NCBI GenBank assembly: GCA_035578155.1
Contig: JAPWDM010000001.1
Coordinates: 16,222,725 to 16,286,724 of the forward strand
Length of the DNA stretch: 64,000 nucleotides
Direction: 5' to 3'
DNA from: Brachynemurus nebulosus
Taxonomy: Eukaryota; Arthropoda; Insecta; Neuroptera; Myrmeleontidae
In this document: in pieces, positions 1 to 50,270 of the stretch
Layout of the letters: each line of letters starts with the position of its first letter
Numbering within the stretch: position 1 is the stretch's first letter
Notes under the pieces: generated by a model
The model's database searches: none
Told to the model about the DNA's origin: nothing
The model's input: the letters and a program-made list of their open reading frames with translations, nothing else
Translations under genes and position numbers: made by a program

Positions 1-424
1 ACCCCAATGATTTTATAACTTTGATTTTGGTATCATAATAAAGATTTTAGAGTGCCATTTACAAATATATATAGTTTCCCTATCAAAGCTCTTACCATTT
101 CCAAGATATTTAAGAAAATTGAAAAAAAAAATGAATTTTCAGGGGTGAGTTCCCCCCCCCCCCTTAAACCGCTTATTGGCACGAACGAAATATGCCTTGT
201 GATTAGTTTTAATAAGATCTACAATCCACCAATTTCAAAATTTTTTGAAAGATATAGTTGGATACCTTTCTTTGTCAGTGCTATAAGTAATAGTAAACTA
301 TTACAGCCATTTGTTTTAAGGGGATTGATATCGTGTAACACAGTGTTATCGGAATGTCATCAGTAAATCATTCGATTATGTAAATTACATGCATATTCTC
401 TATTAAACCTGTTATTCTACTTAC
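1..424 (-). other. pcx intron 13, partial
   Basis: This sequence follows the GTAAGT donor of exon 13. It is AT-rich with an 11-C run near 154-164. The minus strand has stops in all frames and no recognisable pecanex C-terminal block, so it is read as intron. Plus-strand ORFs here look spurious. Confidence 0.6.
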
Positions 425-38328
<37,904 letters not shown>

Positions 38329-38823
38329 TCATTTTTTACACCATGATTTTTAATATTTATTATAATTTTGATTACATATTTACTAAATACACTTTGTATT
38401 CAATTAACTGCTGTACTTATGACATCTTATGTTAACAACTTATTTTTTGATTATCTTCACCATGATAGTTATGTAGTTCTAAGCAACTGCGTATACCCGT
38501 ATGAAAACCTAACTAAACGTAAATTTGCTTCTGACAATCAGATGTGCAGTGAATGTCTGTCAAAACATGAAAATGTTTCAAATGTCAAAATTTTACAGTG
38601 ACAAACAAAAAAACATATCTTTGAAATGATATATTATTTTGTAATATAGTGCTTTATTTGAAAATTAAATTAAAAAACGGAATTTAAAATAAGGTAAATT
38701 ACTTATTATTATTTTTCGTTAATTTGTTATTATGCTTATGTATATAACGTATATAACTTTATTATAACTTTAGATTTTTTACCGTAGAGTACATAATATA
38801 ATACATATAATACAATTAATAGA

Positions 38824-39051
38824 GATTGGCGGCGCAAAGATTCTCACTCGCGCCTCTGGTGGTAAAATTAAAACTAGCGTCAAGTAAAAATATACGTATA
38901 CGATTAATGGGCGATATAAAATCTAGTAATCCGCGCATAATTTGTATAGTGCATTTTTCTATTGACAATTAAACGTATACAAAAATTTTTTCTTGATACA
39001 GCTTCTAATTTAAAAAACCAGGAGCGCTCGCGTAATATTTGCGTCGCCAAT
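38824..39051. mobile_element. MITE, ATTGGCGACGCAAAGATT family, upstream of pcx (copy 1)
   Basis: The ends ATTGGCGGCGCAAAGATTCT and ATATTTGCGTCGCCAAT. It starts 498 bp upstream of the pcx start codon, so it may lie in the promoter or 5' UTR. Confidence 0.7.
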
Positions 39052-39398
39052 AGTGTGTTGAGTTTCTTCGAAAAATCAGTGAAGCCAAAAGATGGAAGGA
39101 TCTTCATACATATTCCTTTTATTTTTTTTTTCGGATTATAATAACCGTCACATGAAACGTCTGAAAAATATCAGGATCATTATAACTCCCAAATTAAATT
39201 TGATATTCAAAAAATATTAGTGTTTAATACATTTATTCAAATTACATCAAATGACAACTTATTCCATTTTCCTTCTCCATTATATTTAAACTTTTATTTT
39301 TACAAGTTACAATACATCGGCAAACCTGTATTTATACAAAAATATTTCCTTAAAAAATGTTTTATTACACTTTACAACTAAAATAATAGTTGACAGAT

Positions 39399-39625
39399 AT
39401 TAGCGACGCAAAGATTCTCACTCGCGCCTCTGGTGATAAAATTAGAACTAGCATCAAGTAAAAATATACGTATACGATTAATGGGTGCTATAATATCTAG
39501 TAATCCGTGCATAATTTGTATAGTGCATTTTTCTATCGACAAATAAACGTATACAAAATTTTTTAATTGATACAGCTTCTGATTTAAAAAACCAGGAGCG
39601 CTCGTGTAATCTTTGCGTCGCCAAT
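39399..39625. mobile_element. MITE, same family, second copy in the same orientation
   Basis: It runs ATTAGCGACGCAAAGATTCT to AATCTTTGCGTCGCCAAT. It is highly similar to the copy 350 bp to the left and in the same orientation. Confidence 0.7.
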
Positions 39626-39944
39626 ACTTATATTTTATACTTGCAAATATTTAAGACCAATTTGACCATAATTGAAGCATCGGAAATTAAATAATAACTA
39701 GCTCTGGTCATTGTTTGTGTTGCTTATTATTGTATTATGTATTTTGAGATTTTTACTTAATAGGTACGATTTGTCCGTGTAGGGAAAAAAATCGTTACTG
39801 TGGTTGCCCATATCACAATTTAAAAGCCTCCAAATTTCCTCAATTTGAAAATTTTCATCCAAAAATCCCTTCAAAGAAATTGTCCTTCCAAAATTCTCTT
39901 TTGGAACAGTTTTAAACTCTTTAAATGATTAATCGTCCTGCAAT

Positions 39945-40246
39945 ACGGCGGCTCAAAATGCTGTGATATGTATATATTCACTGGTACAGGTGCCGCCATC
40001 AGTGACAGATTTTCCGAAATACGGTATAATTCTAAGTAATGTTCAATTTTATCAACATAGTTTAGTATAATTTATATTTTGTAAATTCCTAGCGTTCACT
40101 TTTTTGATGTTGGGATCTTTGATTTTTTTTCTTTTTCTTTTTATGTAACCTTATCTATGTACTTATCACTGGTAGTAAAAAGTTCGGCATTTTGAGACAA
40201 AAAAATTGTTCCATATTATGGTTTGTTTAAAAGAGTTAAAATCCTT
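39945..40246. repeat. Dispersed repeat, inverted partner of 9548-9834
   Basis: It begins CGTCCTGCAATACGGCGGCT and runs colinearly with the complement of the intron 6 copy, with small indels. Confidence 0.7.
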
Positions 40247-40340
40247 CAATTTTAGAGGGAAAACATCCAATCTGGATGTAATGTAATGGAACATTGAATG
40301 TAGTTTTGGTAATATCTTAAAGGCTGAGATCATTAGATTA

Positions 40341-41105
40341 AAGCGGGTTCTACACGATGCTACGAACGTTCCTTCCAACGTTCGATCGAACGTTTGAGGC
40401 AATTAAGTTCGATAGTTGATGCGACGAATGTATCTGCTACACGGTGAATCGAATGTTTGATCCAATACGAATGATGATGTGTTGGTACTCAGTGTACGAA
40501 GCTGTTATCTGTCTGATGTTATCTCTAATGTTATACACTGATGTTGTCTCTCTTCACATGAACGAGTCGTGCAGCTGCTGAGTCGAACCAACCAACGCAA
40601 CCAACATTGACCTTCAAACGTTCGAAGCATCCCTTTGACTCGGTGCAAGAATACCGACATCGAACGGGACATCAACCATCCAACGTCAAATGTTGGATGG
40701 TTCATAGCATCGTGTAGCCGTTGTTCGAACCTACGAGTGTCCAATGTCGAGCGTTAAACGTTCGCATTTGGTCGTGTCCCGTTCGATGTCGGTATTCTTG
40801 CACCGAGTCAAAGGGATGCTTCGAACGTTTGAAGGTCAATGTTGGTTGCGTTGGTTGGTTCGACTCAGCAGCTGCACGACTCGTTCATGTGAAGAGAGAC
40901 AACATCAGTGTATAACATTAGAGATAACATCAGACAGATAACAGCGTCGTCCACTGAGTACCAACACATTATCATTCGTATTGAATCAAACATTCGATTC
41001 ACCGTGTAGCAGATACATTCGTCGCATCAACTATCGAACTTAATTGCCTCAAACGTTCGATCGAACGTTGGAAGGAACGTTCGTAGCATCGTGTAGAAGC
41101 CGCTT
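40341..41105. mobile_element. Long palindromic element, AAGCGGGTTCTACACGATGC family, copy 1
   Basis: The arms 40341 to about 40671 and about 40777-41105 are almost exact reverse complements around a loop of about 105 bp. Arms carry AACGTTCGATCGAACGTT, itself a palindrome. The ORFs on both strands are mirror images of each other and therefore not genes. It is GC-richer than its surroundings. Confidence 0.8.
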
Positions 41106-42648
41106 AAGTACAAAATTGTGTGGTCGGTAGTGTGCAGGGTGTGCAGTTCTGAGCAAGTCAGGTTAATTTGTGTTCAATATTCATTCGTTCAGAAGCAGTG
41201 AACGAATATGTACACATAATTAGGTGTTAATACATATAGGAAACATAATTTTTTCACAAATTGTATTTAAGTGCATTAAGTACAAAATGAAATAAACATA
41301 TTTCCTTTCTCTCTTCTCTATTTGCTCGACTTGATGGCAAACTTATTCTTTTCATTTGGTGTATTCCGTGTATTCATGCAATTCATGCATTTCGTGTTAA
41401 TTTCGTGTATTTCACGTATAACTTTTATGACTTTTATTTTATATTCATACATTCATGTTGTCACACCCCAAACGTCAATTTAAAATTTTGTTCTTTTTCT
41501 TTAGGTAAATATAAAAAAAAAATGTTTGTTATTTAATTTGCTAAATAATTATTTATTAACCGTTGAAATTAACAAATATGTGTATGTTGTGATTTCAAAA
41601 ATAACAAATGTTTGAATTTAAATTGTTCTAACCTAAACGTTCAGTGTTGCCGATATTTTATTCCTTCAAAAATAGTAATTTGTTTATAATTTATGATCTA
41701 ATTTTATTTTTATTTGATGTTATATACCTAATTTAATTAGTAAATTCTTGCTGTATTTGTTTACATTTTTTTTTTGTTTATTTAATTTTTTCTTTAAAAA
41801 CAATAAATAATTTTTCTGTAGCTTTGTTAGAGTTTTGTAACCTATATTTTATTTTGAAATTTTGAATTACAAATTTTGCAGTTTTAATTTTGGTAATAAA
41901 ACAAATGTATTTGGAATTATTTTTCTGAGTAAGAAAAAGGCGATAATTTTGTATTATATTGTGCTATTCGAAGAGAAAATTAAAGTAATTTTTTTAGGAT
42001 TATTTTAAGTATTTTGAAACTTTTAATGAGACAATGCACTAAATATCAAAGAATTTTCAAAACATAGATAATGCAATTTTAAGAAAGCTATTTTAAGAAT
42101 CTTTATATATATACATTAATGCTTTTTTGTTTAGAATTCTTGTAATTTTATAAAAATATAAATAGTAGATATTTTAAGCACAAAATTAATTTCCAAATGG
42201 ATCCTTTTAATTCTAAGCTCTTTGTTCTAAATTATGTTTAATTAAATAAAAAATTAAATCGACGACAATTGTGAAATAATTATGACGTTGTTTTCGTAAA
42301 ATTTTCGTAAAGTAACGGTAGCTTGTGCGGCCTATTCTGTCATCGACTCCTGTGTATGCAGTAGTTAGCGTAGGTGGTGAGAACTTTGAAACTTTTGAAT
42401 AAAAACAAAACTATTCATTTTGTGAGTTCATTGTCTGACAATGATTACAGTATTTTACAAAAGTTTTCACATACGGACATATTAAATATTTTTTATGTTC
42501 GGTAGTTTTGTTAGTAAAGTCAGTAAAGTCTATGAAGGAGGAAGACCCGGTCTGACCAGTGCATATGCTCGTAGTTCGTACCACTGCTTACAATTGTTGT
42601 AATATTTAATTGTACCACGTAACTCAAACTCAAGTAGACCGCAATTTC
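41106..42648. other. Intergenic sequence without recognised features
   Basis: AT-rich, with stops in all frames. It contains a run of ATTCATGCA/TTTCGTGTA-like short repeats (41350-41460). I see no gene or element end. Confidence 0.6.
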
Positions 42649-42651
42649 TTA

Positions 42652-43490
42652 GGCCCGCCACACACGTACAGTTTCAACTGACAGTTTGAACTGAATAGTT
42701 TAAACTGTCAGGTGAAACTGTACACTGTAAAAGCACACACACGTACAGTTCAATCCTTCAGTTTTTACAATGGATTGGAAACAGCAGGACAATTTCACCT
42801 AGCAACATCTTTGATTTCGCGGAAATTATATTGTTAAAAAAAAAAAATCAAACGCGCTTGATCCTGACCACAGATCAAAGAACATAATATTCTGTATATC
42901 CTATAGACTCACTCTATGAATTTATAAATGAAGCAGCCAGATACGGCCAGTATACGACTTAACAGTATTCGGTAATGTAGTAATCAATGCGATAACCTGT
43001 GGTATTTGTAGTAACGTTTTCAAATAATTATTGTTAAAATATAATATTGATAATAAAATTTTACTTTCTTGAGAAGAAACTGCAAAATTTTGAAAGAAAA
43101 AGAGTGGTATTCGTTTTAATTATAGTTCCATTTGCGGAAAAGTGGACAATATATTATATTCCTTAAATCTCGCCCGTCTCACCCGTTACCTGCCACAAGA
43201 AAAATGCCTACAAACTGGCTTTACGCTTTACCTTGTTGTATAATAATAATAGTGTTCATTAGTCTGTGCTCCTGACACAAATTGAACTGAGAACTGTACA
43301 GTTGAACCTCCACACACGTAACAATCAGTTGAACCTTTCAGTTTAAAAAATTGAAATTTCATTCGTCTCAGTTTAACTGTACAGTTTCGTTGAACTGAGA
43401 CTGAAATATCCACACACGCAGAGTTTAAACTGTATAGTTGAACTGTTCAGTTCAAACTGTCAGTTGAAACTGTATGTGTGTGGCGGGCCT
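42652..43490. mobile_element. PIF/Harbinger-like non-autonomous element, TTA duplication
   Basis: The ends GGCCCGCCACACACGTACAG and its complement (one mismatch in that stretch) extend to about 50 bp and are flanked by TTA at 42649-42651 and 43491-43493. Subterminal CACACACGTA(C/A) and CAGTTTCAACTGACAGTTT motifs are repeated several times at both ends (42722-42765, 43310-43430). No transposase. Confidence 0.75.
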
Positions 43491-43991
43491 TACGGATAAA
43501 AATGAATTAGATATTTTTCTATAAAAAACAAAACAGCGAAACGTGTTTTCATTAATTTGTCACGTTTTTCTCTAAGACCTCGTTCAGTGGCAAATTTAAA
43601 TAGTAAGTAGAACAAAAAAATACAATAGCATGGAATGCACATACGGGTTCAGTCTGTTTACTACTTACCGATCCGGTCTGAACGAGACATTATGTCAAGT
43701 ACTATAGTCAAGGCCGTGGAGAGAAATCAAGGGCCCCAGAGACAAACTATCCATTTTATAAATTCATTTTATTAGAGTAAAAGTTTGGTAAAATAAAAGA
43801 CTTGATGGGTCGGATAGAGCCCTCTTTGCCCGAGAGTTATAGCACCAACAGACCCCCTTTCGTCGGTCCTGACCACAGAATATTCAGAAACAAACTTCGT
43901 ATCTCTATACTAGCTTTCTCAACGTGGACAAAAGCTGACGTCACAAATGACCTAATTTCTCTCCCACTCCAAACGCACAACATGTTACAAC

Positions 43992-45321
43992 TAGTGTCCG
44001 ACCGAAACAGGATTTTCAGCCGAAACCGAAACTTCGGCCTCGGTCTCAGTTTCGGCCAAAATCGAAACCGAAACTTATTTAGCCATGTTAAAATTTCAAT
44101 TGTATGCTAAAATTTAGTGTATGTACCAATAGGGTGTGCCAAAAAAAAAAAAAATTTTTTTCCCGCTTTTTGCTCAAAATATCGTAGGATATGGCTAAAA
44201 AAACATCCTCACCAAAGCGGAGCTCATAATTCCAATTTTTAGAGGTGCATCATCGAACCTAAAGTTTTACCATTTAAATAACGATTTTTTACATATATTA
44301 CTTACTCCTACAAACTATGAAGAAATTTTTTTTTCTATAAAATGAAACAAAGCACATTATTAAGCATTAAATTTTGGAGAACTTTCTACAGAGCCTTAAA
44401 ATTTAAATTTTTTAAAATTTTGTTTTTTTTTACATTTTTAAGCTAAACTATCAAAGATAGGACAAAAAGTTAAATGAAAATTTTGTAGTCCAACTGACGC
44501 TTTACAAAAAAGTTTCTTACCAATTTTTCGTATTATAAATAGTTATCAAGTTACAGACCTTCAAAGTTTATTTTACTTATTATTTAGCGAGTTTCTACTC
44601 GGTCATTCTCGGTTTCTTGAGGTCTCAAAACAAATTTCTGCCATAGTCCTGGATTCAGGTCTTTCATGACACCCGCTGTAATAGCTGAATTTCCTCTTCG
44701 CAAAAAATTAAGTAAAATAAACCTTGAGAATCCGTAGCTTTGTAACTATTTGTAATACGAGAAATTTGTTAAGAACTTTTTTGTAAAGCGTCAGTTGGAC
44801 TACAAAATTTTCATTTAACCTTTTATTCTATCTTTAATAGTTTAGCTTAAAAATGTCAAAAAAAGCAAAATTTCAAAAAAATTAAATTTTAAGGCTCTGT
44901 AGAAAGTGAGATATTGGTGATAGAAATTTGACTTAATGAAATTTTTTGGCCAAAATTTAATGCTTAATAAGGTCTTTGATTCATTTTATGGAAAAAAATT
45001 TCTTCATAGTTTGCAGGAGTAATTAAAAATCGTCTTTCCTGTGTTATTTAAATTGGAAAACTTTAGGTTCGATGATGCACCTCTAAAAATTGGAATTATG
45101 AGCTCTGCTTTGGTGAGGATGTTTGTTTAGTCATATCCTACAAAATATTTTGAGCGGAGAGCGAAAAAAGAAATATTAATTTTTTTTTGGCACACCCTAA
45201 GGTACCCGATACGAACTCGCCCGAGCGAAACGCGACAATTCACGAACAGTGAGTTTCGGTGCGGCCGAAGTTTCGGCTGAATTTTGGCCGAAACCGAAAC
45301 CGAAGGTTCGGTCGGTCACTA
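43992..45321. mobile_element. hAT-like non-autonomous element with 8-bp duplication
   Basis: The ends TAGTGTCCGACCGAAAC and its complement GGTTCGGTCGGTCACTA (one mismatch and one gap), flanked by a perfect 8-bp GTTACAAC duplication (43984-43991, 45322-45329). An 8-bp duplication with TAG/CAG-type ends is typical of hAT. Subterminal CGAAACCGAAA/TTTCGGCC motifs are repeated at both ends, as in hAT transposase-binding regions. The interior is replaced by a palindromic element (44132-45197). Confidence 0.8.
44132..45197. mobile_element. TA-flanked palindromic element inside the hAT-like element
   Basis: The ends GGGTGTGCCAAAAAAAAA and the complement TTTTTTTGGCACACCC, flanked by TA (44130-44131, 45198-45199). 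The arms of about 440 bp are reverse complements around a loop of about 115 bp at 44585-44700. The TA target suggests Tc1/mariner-type mobilisation. No coding capacity. Confidence 0.75.
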
Positions 45322-45968
45322 GTTACAACATAAATCTCGTATCAATGTATAGGTGATGTACGCTTGTATGTGTGTCAACGTCACACTCTGTCTGTGGAAA
45401 GGGGGGACTGAACTGTATGTGTATGCCAGTGACTCGGTACCTGTATATTACTATATTTGTATTTGCTTATTGCTGAAAGTGGTTGATAACAATCGATTTT
45501 CACACCGCTACAGTTGTTGTGTGACTGACACACTTAAGCGGTATCGAACACACTCGAGACACACTGCTATCCACAGTTTTTTACACATACGCTTAGAGCT
45601 TGGTCCTGACCATAGTGTACCTATAATTACTTTATAGTTTTATAACCATTGCGGGATATTGTCCGGACGCTGGATTAGTGGGATCGAATCTTTAATGAAA
45701 AACTAATATTGATGTCCAGCTACCAGTTCTGAACTACACATTATATTATTATAAGTACCTATTTAGAATTTTTTTTCAAAGTCTAGAGTTGCCACCCGTA
45801 CTTTATAATATTGTACTTTATTTTGAGTAAACGTACTTTAAACTTTATGAGGAAAATAATGTACGCTAAAATACTTTATTTGGTATAATTATAATAAATT
45901 TTATTAATTTAGTTCTCTCTTCTCTTTTAAGAAAATTTAAAAATTTTAGATATTCTTATATGGTTATA

Positions 45969-46342
45969 CAGTCGACTCTCGTTAATTCGAAACTCGAGGG
46001 ACTCTTAAAATATTACGAATTATAGAGAGGTTCGAATTATCACAGGTAACAATTTTAATAAATTAAGCATTTGCGATGAATGAACTTGAACTTGTCTCAA
46101 AATGTATTACAATCTATCTGTGTCTTTCTCTCTGTAATTTTGAATTGTCGAGTGTTTGACGCCGATGAGTTCGAATTAACGCGTCGTTTTGTTACGTAGC
46201 AATGATTTTTTCGTTCGAATTACCAAGTGTATAAAAATTGTTTTAGTTCGAAATATAAAGAGATTTTGTAGGGAACTCGTGATGCCTTTGAATTATAGAG
46301 AGTTTCGAATTATCGCAGGTTTGAATTAACGAGAGTCTACTG
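45969..46342. mobile_element. pogo-like MITE, copy 1
   Basis: The ends CAGTCGACTCTCGTTAATTC and GAATTAACGAGAGTCTACTG flanked by TA (45967-45968, 46343-46344). CAGT ends with CTCGTTAATTCGAA are the pattern of pogo/Tigger-type elements. It contains several inverted TTCGAATTA-type motifs. Confidence 0.75.
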
Positions 46343-46745
46343 TATATGTTTTCTGTATACTCTTTGTATATCACATAATAATAGTATAATAGCCTATTTT
46401 TTATTTGCGTTATTTTAGGGTTCTGAAGAACCATTTTTCATTTTTAAGCTCTGTTTGCGAAATATTAAGCTTAAAATGAGATAATTTTTGTAATCGGAAA
46501 TTTGCTATGTTATGCAGGATGCTGTGACAGAGGTATTTTAATATTATTTTCGGGTCCGTTTGATTTAATAGTAAAGAAAGTGTTACTTTCATGGCAATAA
46601 AAATTGATTAGAAAGTATCTTTTTTTCGGGTCAAATGCAGAAAAATTAACATTAATTTACTTATTTGTGTAGGAGATTATTAGTTAAAAAATTAATAAAC
46701 ATAGTTTTGCAGTTGCATGGTACTGGCCAGTGATGAGAAGGGATC

Positions 46746-47281
46746 TTTACTATTTTAACGTAGTTGCTCTGAGATTGTCAGGTACAAAAGCATATCTCAG
46801 CAAACAAATTTTCTTTTATCAAAAATTAAATTATGTATTAATATTTTTCAGTTATTATATTTGTATACCACTTGTTTTTTTTTTAATTTCCATGCGCTTA
46901 TGTTGTAGCAATTTAAAAAAATTGTTGAAAAAGCGTTGTAAAATGATGTTTTTAAATTATATTTCAAAAACGGTGTGGTCAATAATTTTTATTTCTTATT
47001 AAATATGGTTTGTAACTTTGTATTAAATAACATATTAAATTTTTTATCAAATTCCTTCGACACGTTTTCATTTTATTCAAAAAAAAAAAAAAAAAAAATA
47101 GAATTTTCCGATAAGAGCCTGTGTTAAAATTACAAAACTTTGAAATCGTTTTTCTCAAAATTGGGGTGGTCAATTTTTTTTTCGGTAAGGGCTCATATTA
47201 TTGGTATTGAATTAAATAGATATCTAGAGAAGTTTCGTTAAAATCCTTTGAAAAAATCATTTTATCGACCAACTACCTTAA
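46746..47281. repeat. Dispersed repeat, uninterrupted copy of 16495-17600
   Basis: It shares TTTAACGTAGTTGC..GAGAT(A/T)GTCAGGTACAAAA at the left and TTTGAAAAAATC(A/G)TTTTA(T/C)CGACC at the right with the intron 5 copy. It lacks the 714-bp insertion present there, and carries about 95 bp not found in the other copy near 46800-46900. Confidence 0.7.
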
Positions 47282-48814
47282 TATATTTTTGAGTTTTGGA
47301 TTTCAAAATTTTAAAACTAATACTTTTAAAGATCAGGAGAAGAGCATAATTTTTTAAGGATATTTTTAAACAACTTAATTAAATTATGTATTTAATCGAA
47401 ATAAAAGCAAAACTATTATTTTCTTCAAAGTAAATTTTTTTAAACAATATGTTTTTCAGTAATTTTGCCAGGATATGGTAATAATTAAAAACTTGGCTCC
47501 ACATTAGAAAATTTTTAAACTCACCATTTTTTTCACCCAGAACATCCAGCTTTTGTAAATAAATTAATATTGATTAACAATTTTTGAATCTGTACTGGGA
47601 ATCCGTGTTAAAAAAAAAATTAAAATGCTGTAAAAACATCAAGAGGAGAAACCTAGATTCGCGAATTGTGATTAAAAAAAAGTTTATTAGCAGGCAAGGT
47701 TTATTTATTAGGTTTTGACAATTCACAAAATTTATGCTACTTAATTTACAAAATACAAACTGGTATATTAATTGAATGTCATTCATATTTTTGCATAATA
47801 ATTTACTGTTTTCACTTAAAGACGGACAATTCTAAATCGTTACCATCTGCAGACGAATCAATATTATGTACTAACAGACACATTTTTTAAGTTTTAACAG
47901 ATTAAAGTAAATTTTTTGCTTAATTCAACAATGATAATAAAAATTTTGTAATATTATAACACTTTTTGTTTTTTTACAATGTAAGTTCGGCTTTAAAATG
48001 TCACCCGTAGAACTGAATGCGGAACTACAAAAAGTATGCTGTTTAGGCCAATTTCTTGTGCTCTTTTCAAATATCTAAACAAGTTTTGAAAATTCTGATA
48101 TACAGAGTGTTTTTTTGAGAACACAACAATTTATTACTTTTTTGTTAATACGGACCTGGATTTTTCCTCTGATTATTATGTCAATTGTTTAAGCAGTAGA
48201 AGGAAAACATGTGCACCAAATATCAAAAAATAGGTACATTGGATGGTTCATTAGTTATGATCTTAGAAAGAAATGAGCAAAATCGATGAAACAGCCTGTA
48301 TCTCGGTTATAAAGACAGTTAGACCCATTAACGATAGGCTTTTTAAAACCACCTAAGTGACCCCTATTCACAATTAGCTTTTGTCCGTTTATCAATCAAA
48401 CACCCACGATGGTGTACTTAGCAGAAAAAAACCTAGCAGAAAAAATCGCAACGTCAAAACCATGCGTTTGAAATATTCTTTGAGAATAATAAAACGATAC
48501 TTGAACAGCTGAACAGTTAGCACATATCGACTAACTGAACTAACAACCTCCCGTTTCGTTTGTAATATGTACGTACTCACGACATATTGAACGAACAACA
48601 ATCATCTAATAATTTTGTTCCAAAATAAAACGGCAAAATTTCAAAACTGAAAAAACGTTTTGAAATTCACATCGATACTTCATATGTACATCTAATAAAC
48701 TATTATACAAGAAAAATTAAGAAAATTTTTCCGACATTAAATATTGGAAAGTAAATGATAAAATATAAAAATTGTTAATTTTGTATCGCGCATACAACAG
48801 TTATCGTAAGTTAG
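47282..48814. other. Intergenic sequence without recognised features
   Basis: AT-rich. All ORFs are short, with no recognisable protein motif. No terminal repeats were found. Confidence 0.55.
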
Positions 48815-50270
48815 AACCAAAATTTCGGGAAAACAGTTAGCCGTGTATCCTCTGCTGATATGGCGTTTTGTTGTCTTTTATAATAGTGACAACCAGCGAA
48901 AATTTGAACTCGATCCTATGCGTCGTTTTCTGGAAATTAACGGCAATAAAATTTTTTTGTGGAAAAAAGTGCTTATGATACATGATTCGAAGTCAAATTT
49001 CGGGAAAACAATCCGCCATGTATTTTCTGCTCGCACGGCATTTTGTTTACTTATTATATTAGTAACATCCAACGAAAATTTGAACCAGATTCTATGCGTC
49101 GTTTTCTAGCAATTGACGGCAAAAATTTTATTGTGATAGAAAGCGAATATAATACTTGATTCGAAGTCAAATTTCGGGAAGACGATCAGCCGTATATTTT
49201 CTGCTAGAATGGTGGTTTGTTGCCTATTATATTAGTAATAACCAGCGAAAATTTTAAGCAGATCCTTATGCGTCATTTTCGGGCAATTGACGGCAATAAA
49301 ATTTTTTTGTGGAAAAAAGTGCCTATAATACATGATTCGAAGTCAAATTTCGGGAAAACGGGTAGCCGTGTATTTTCTGCTGGCATGGTGGTTTGTTGCC
49401 TATTATATTAGTAACATCCAACGAAAATTTGAACCAGATCCTGTGTCGTTTTTTGGCAACTGACGGCAATAAAATTTTGTTGTGATAGAAAGTGAATATA
49501 ATACTTGATTCGAAGTCAAATTCCGGGAAAACGGGTAGCCGTGTATTTTCTGCTGGGGTGGCGGTTTGTTGCCTATTATATTAGTAACAAGCAACGAAAA
49601 TTTAAACCAGATCCTATGCATCGTTTTCTGGCAACTGACGGCAAAAACAGTTTTTTGTGGAAAAAAGCGACTATAATACATGATTCCAAGTCAAATTTCG
49701 GGAAAACGGGTAGCCGTGTATTTTATGCTGGGATTGCAGTTGGTTCCCTATTAGTAACAAGCAGCGAAAATTTGAACCAGATCGTATATGTCGTTTTCTG
49801 GCAATTGACGGCAATAAAATTTTATTGTGATAGAAAGTGAATATAATACTTGATTCGAAGTCAAATTCCGGGAAAACGGGTAGCCGTGTATTTTCTGCTG
49901 GGGTGGCGGTTTGTTGCCTATTATATTAGTAACAAGCAACGAAAATTTGACCAAATCCTATGTGTCGTTTTCTGGCAACTGATCGCAAAAACAGTTTTTT
50001 GTGGAAAAAAGCGACTATAATACATGATTCGAAGTCAAATTCCGGGAAAACGGGTAGCCGTGTATTTTCTGCTGGCATTATAGTTTGTTGCCTATTATAT
50101 TAGTAATAACCAGCGAAAATTTTAACCAGATCCTATGCGTTGTTTTCTGGCAATTAACGGCAAAAAAGTTTTTCGTCGAAAAAAGCGACTCTATTACATG
50201 ATTCGAAGTCAAATTTCGGGAAAACGATCAGCCGTGTATTTTCTGCTGGCATGGCATTTTGTTACTTGGG
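48815..50270. repeat. Satellite-like tandem array, unit about 175 bp, about 8 units
   Basis: The anchor TCGAAGTCAAATT(T/C)CGGGAAAAC recurs at about 48825, 49001, 49175, 49351, 49525, 49701, 49868, 50044 and 50217, giving spacings of 167-176 bp. Two unit types differ in the segment before the anchor: type A has GTGGAAAAAAGTGC, type B has TTGTGATAGAAAG(C/T)GAATA. From left to right they run A B A B A B A A. ORFs threading the array are chance products of the repeat. Confidence 0.9.

Noticed and set aside
40505..40941. Similar ORFs on opposite strands
   Set aside because: They are mirror translations of a DNA palindrome, and the related ORFs at 52.8-53.8 kb follow the same repeat.
43802..44110. 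102-codon ORF with SFGQNRNRN-like repeats
   Set aside because: It runs across the hAT-like terminal CGAAACCGAAA motifs and flanking sequence; no conserved domain.
48843..49954. Several 60-111 codon ORFs on both strands around 49-50 kb
   Set aside because: They thread through the 175-bp satellite and repeat its sequence; no start context, codon bias or protein family.
48815..50270. CRISPR-like regular spacing
   Set aside because: Units are repeated along their whole length without unique spacers, and the sequence is clearly eukaryotic.
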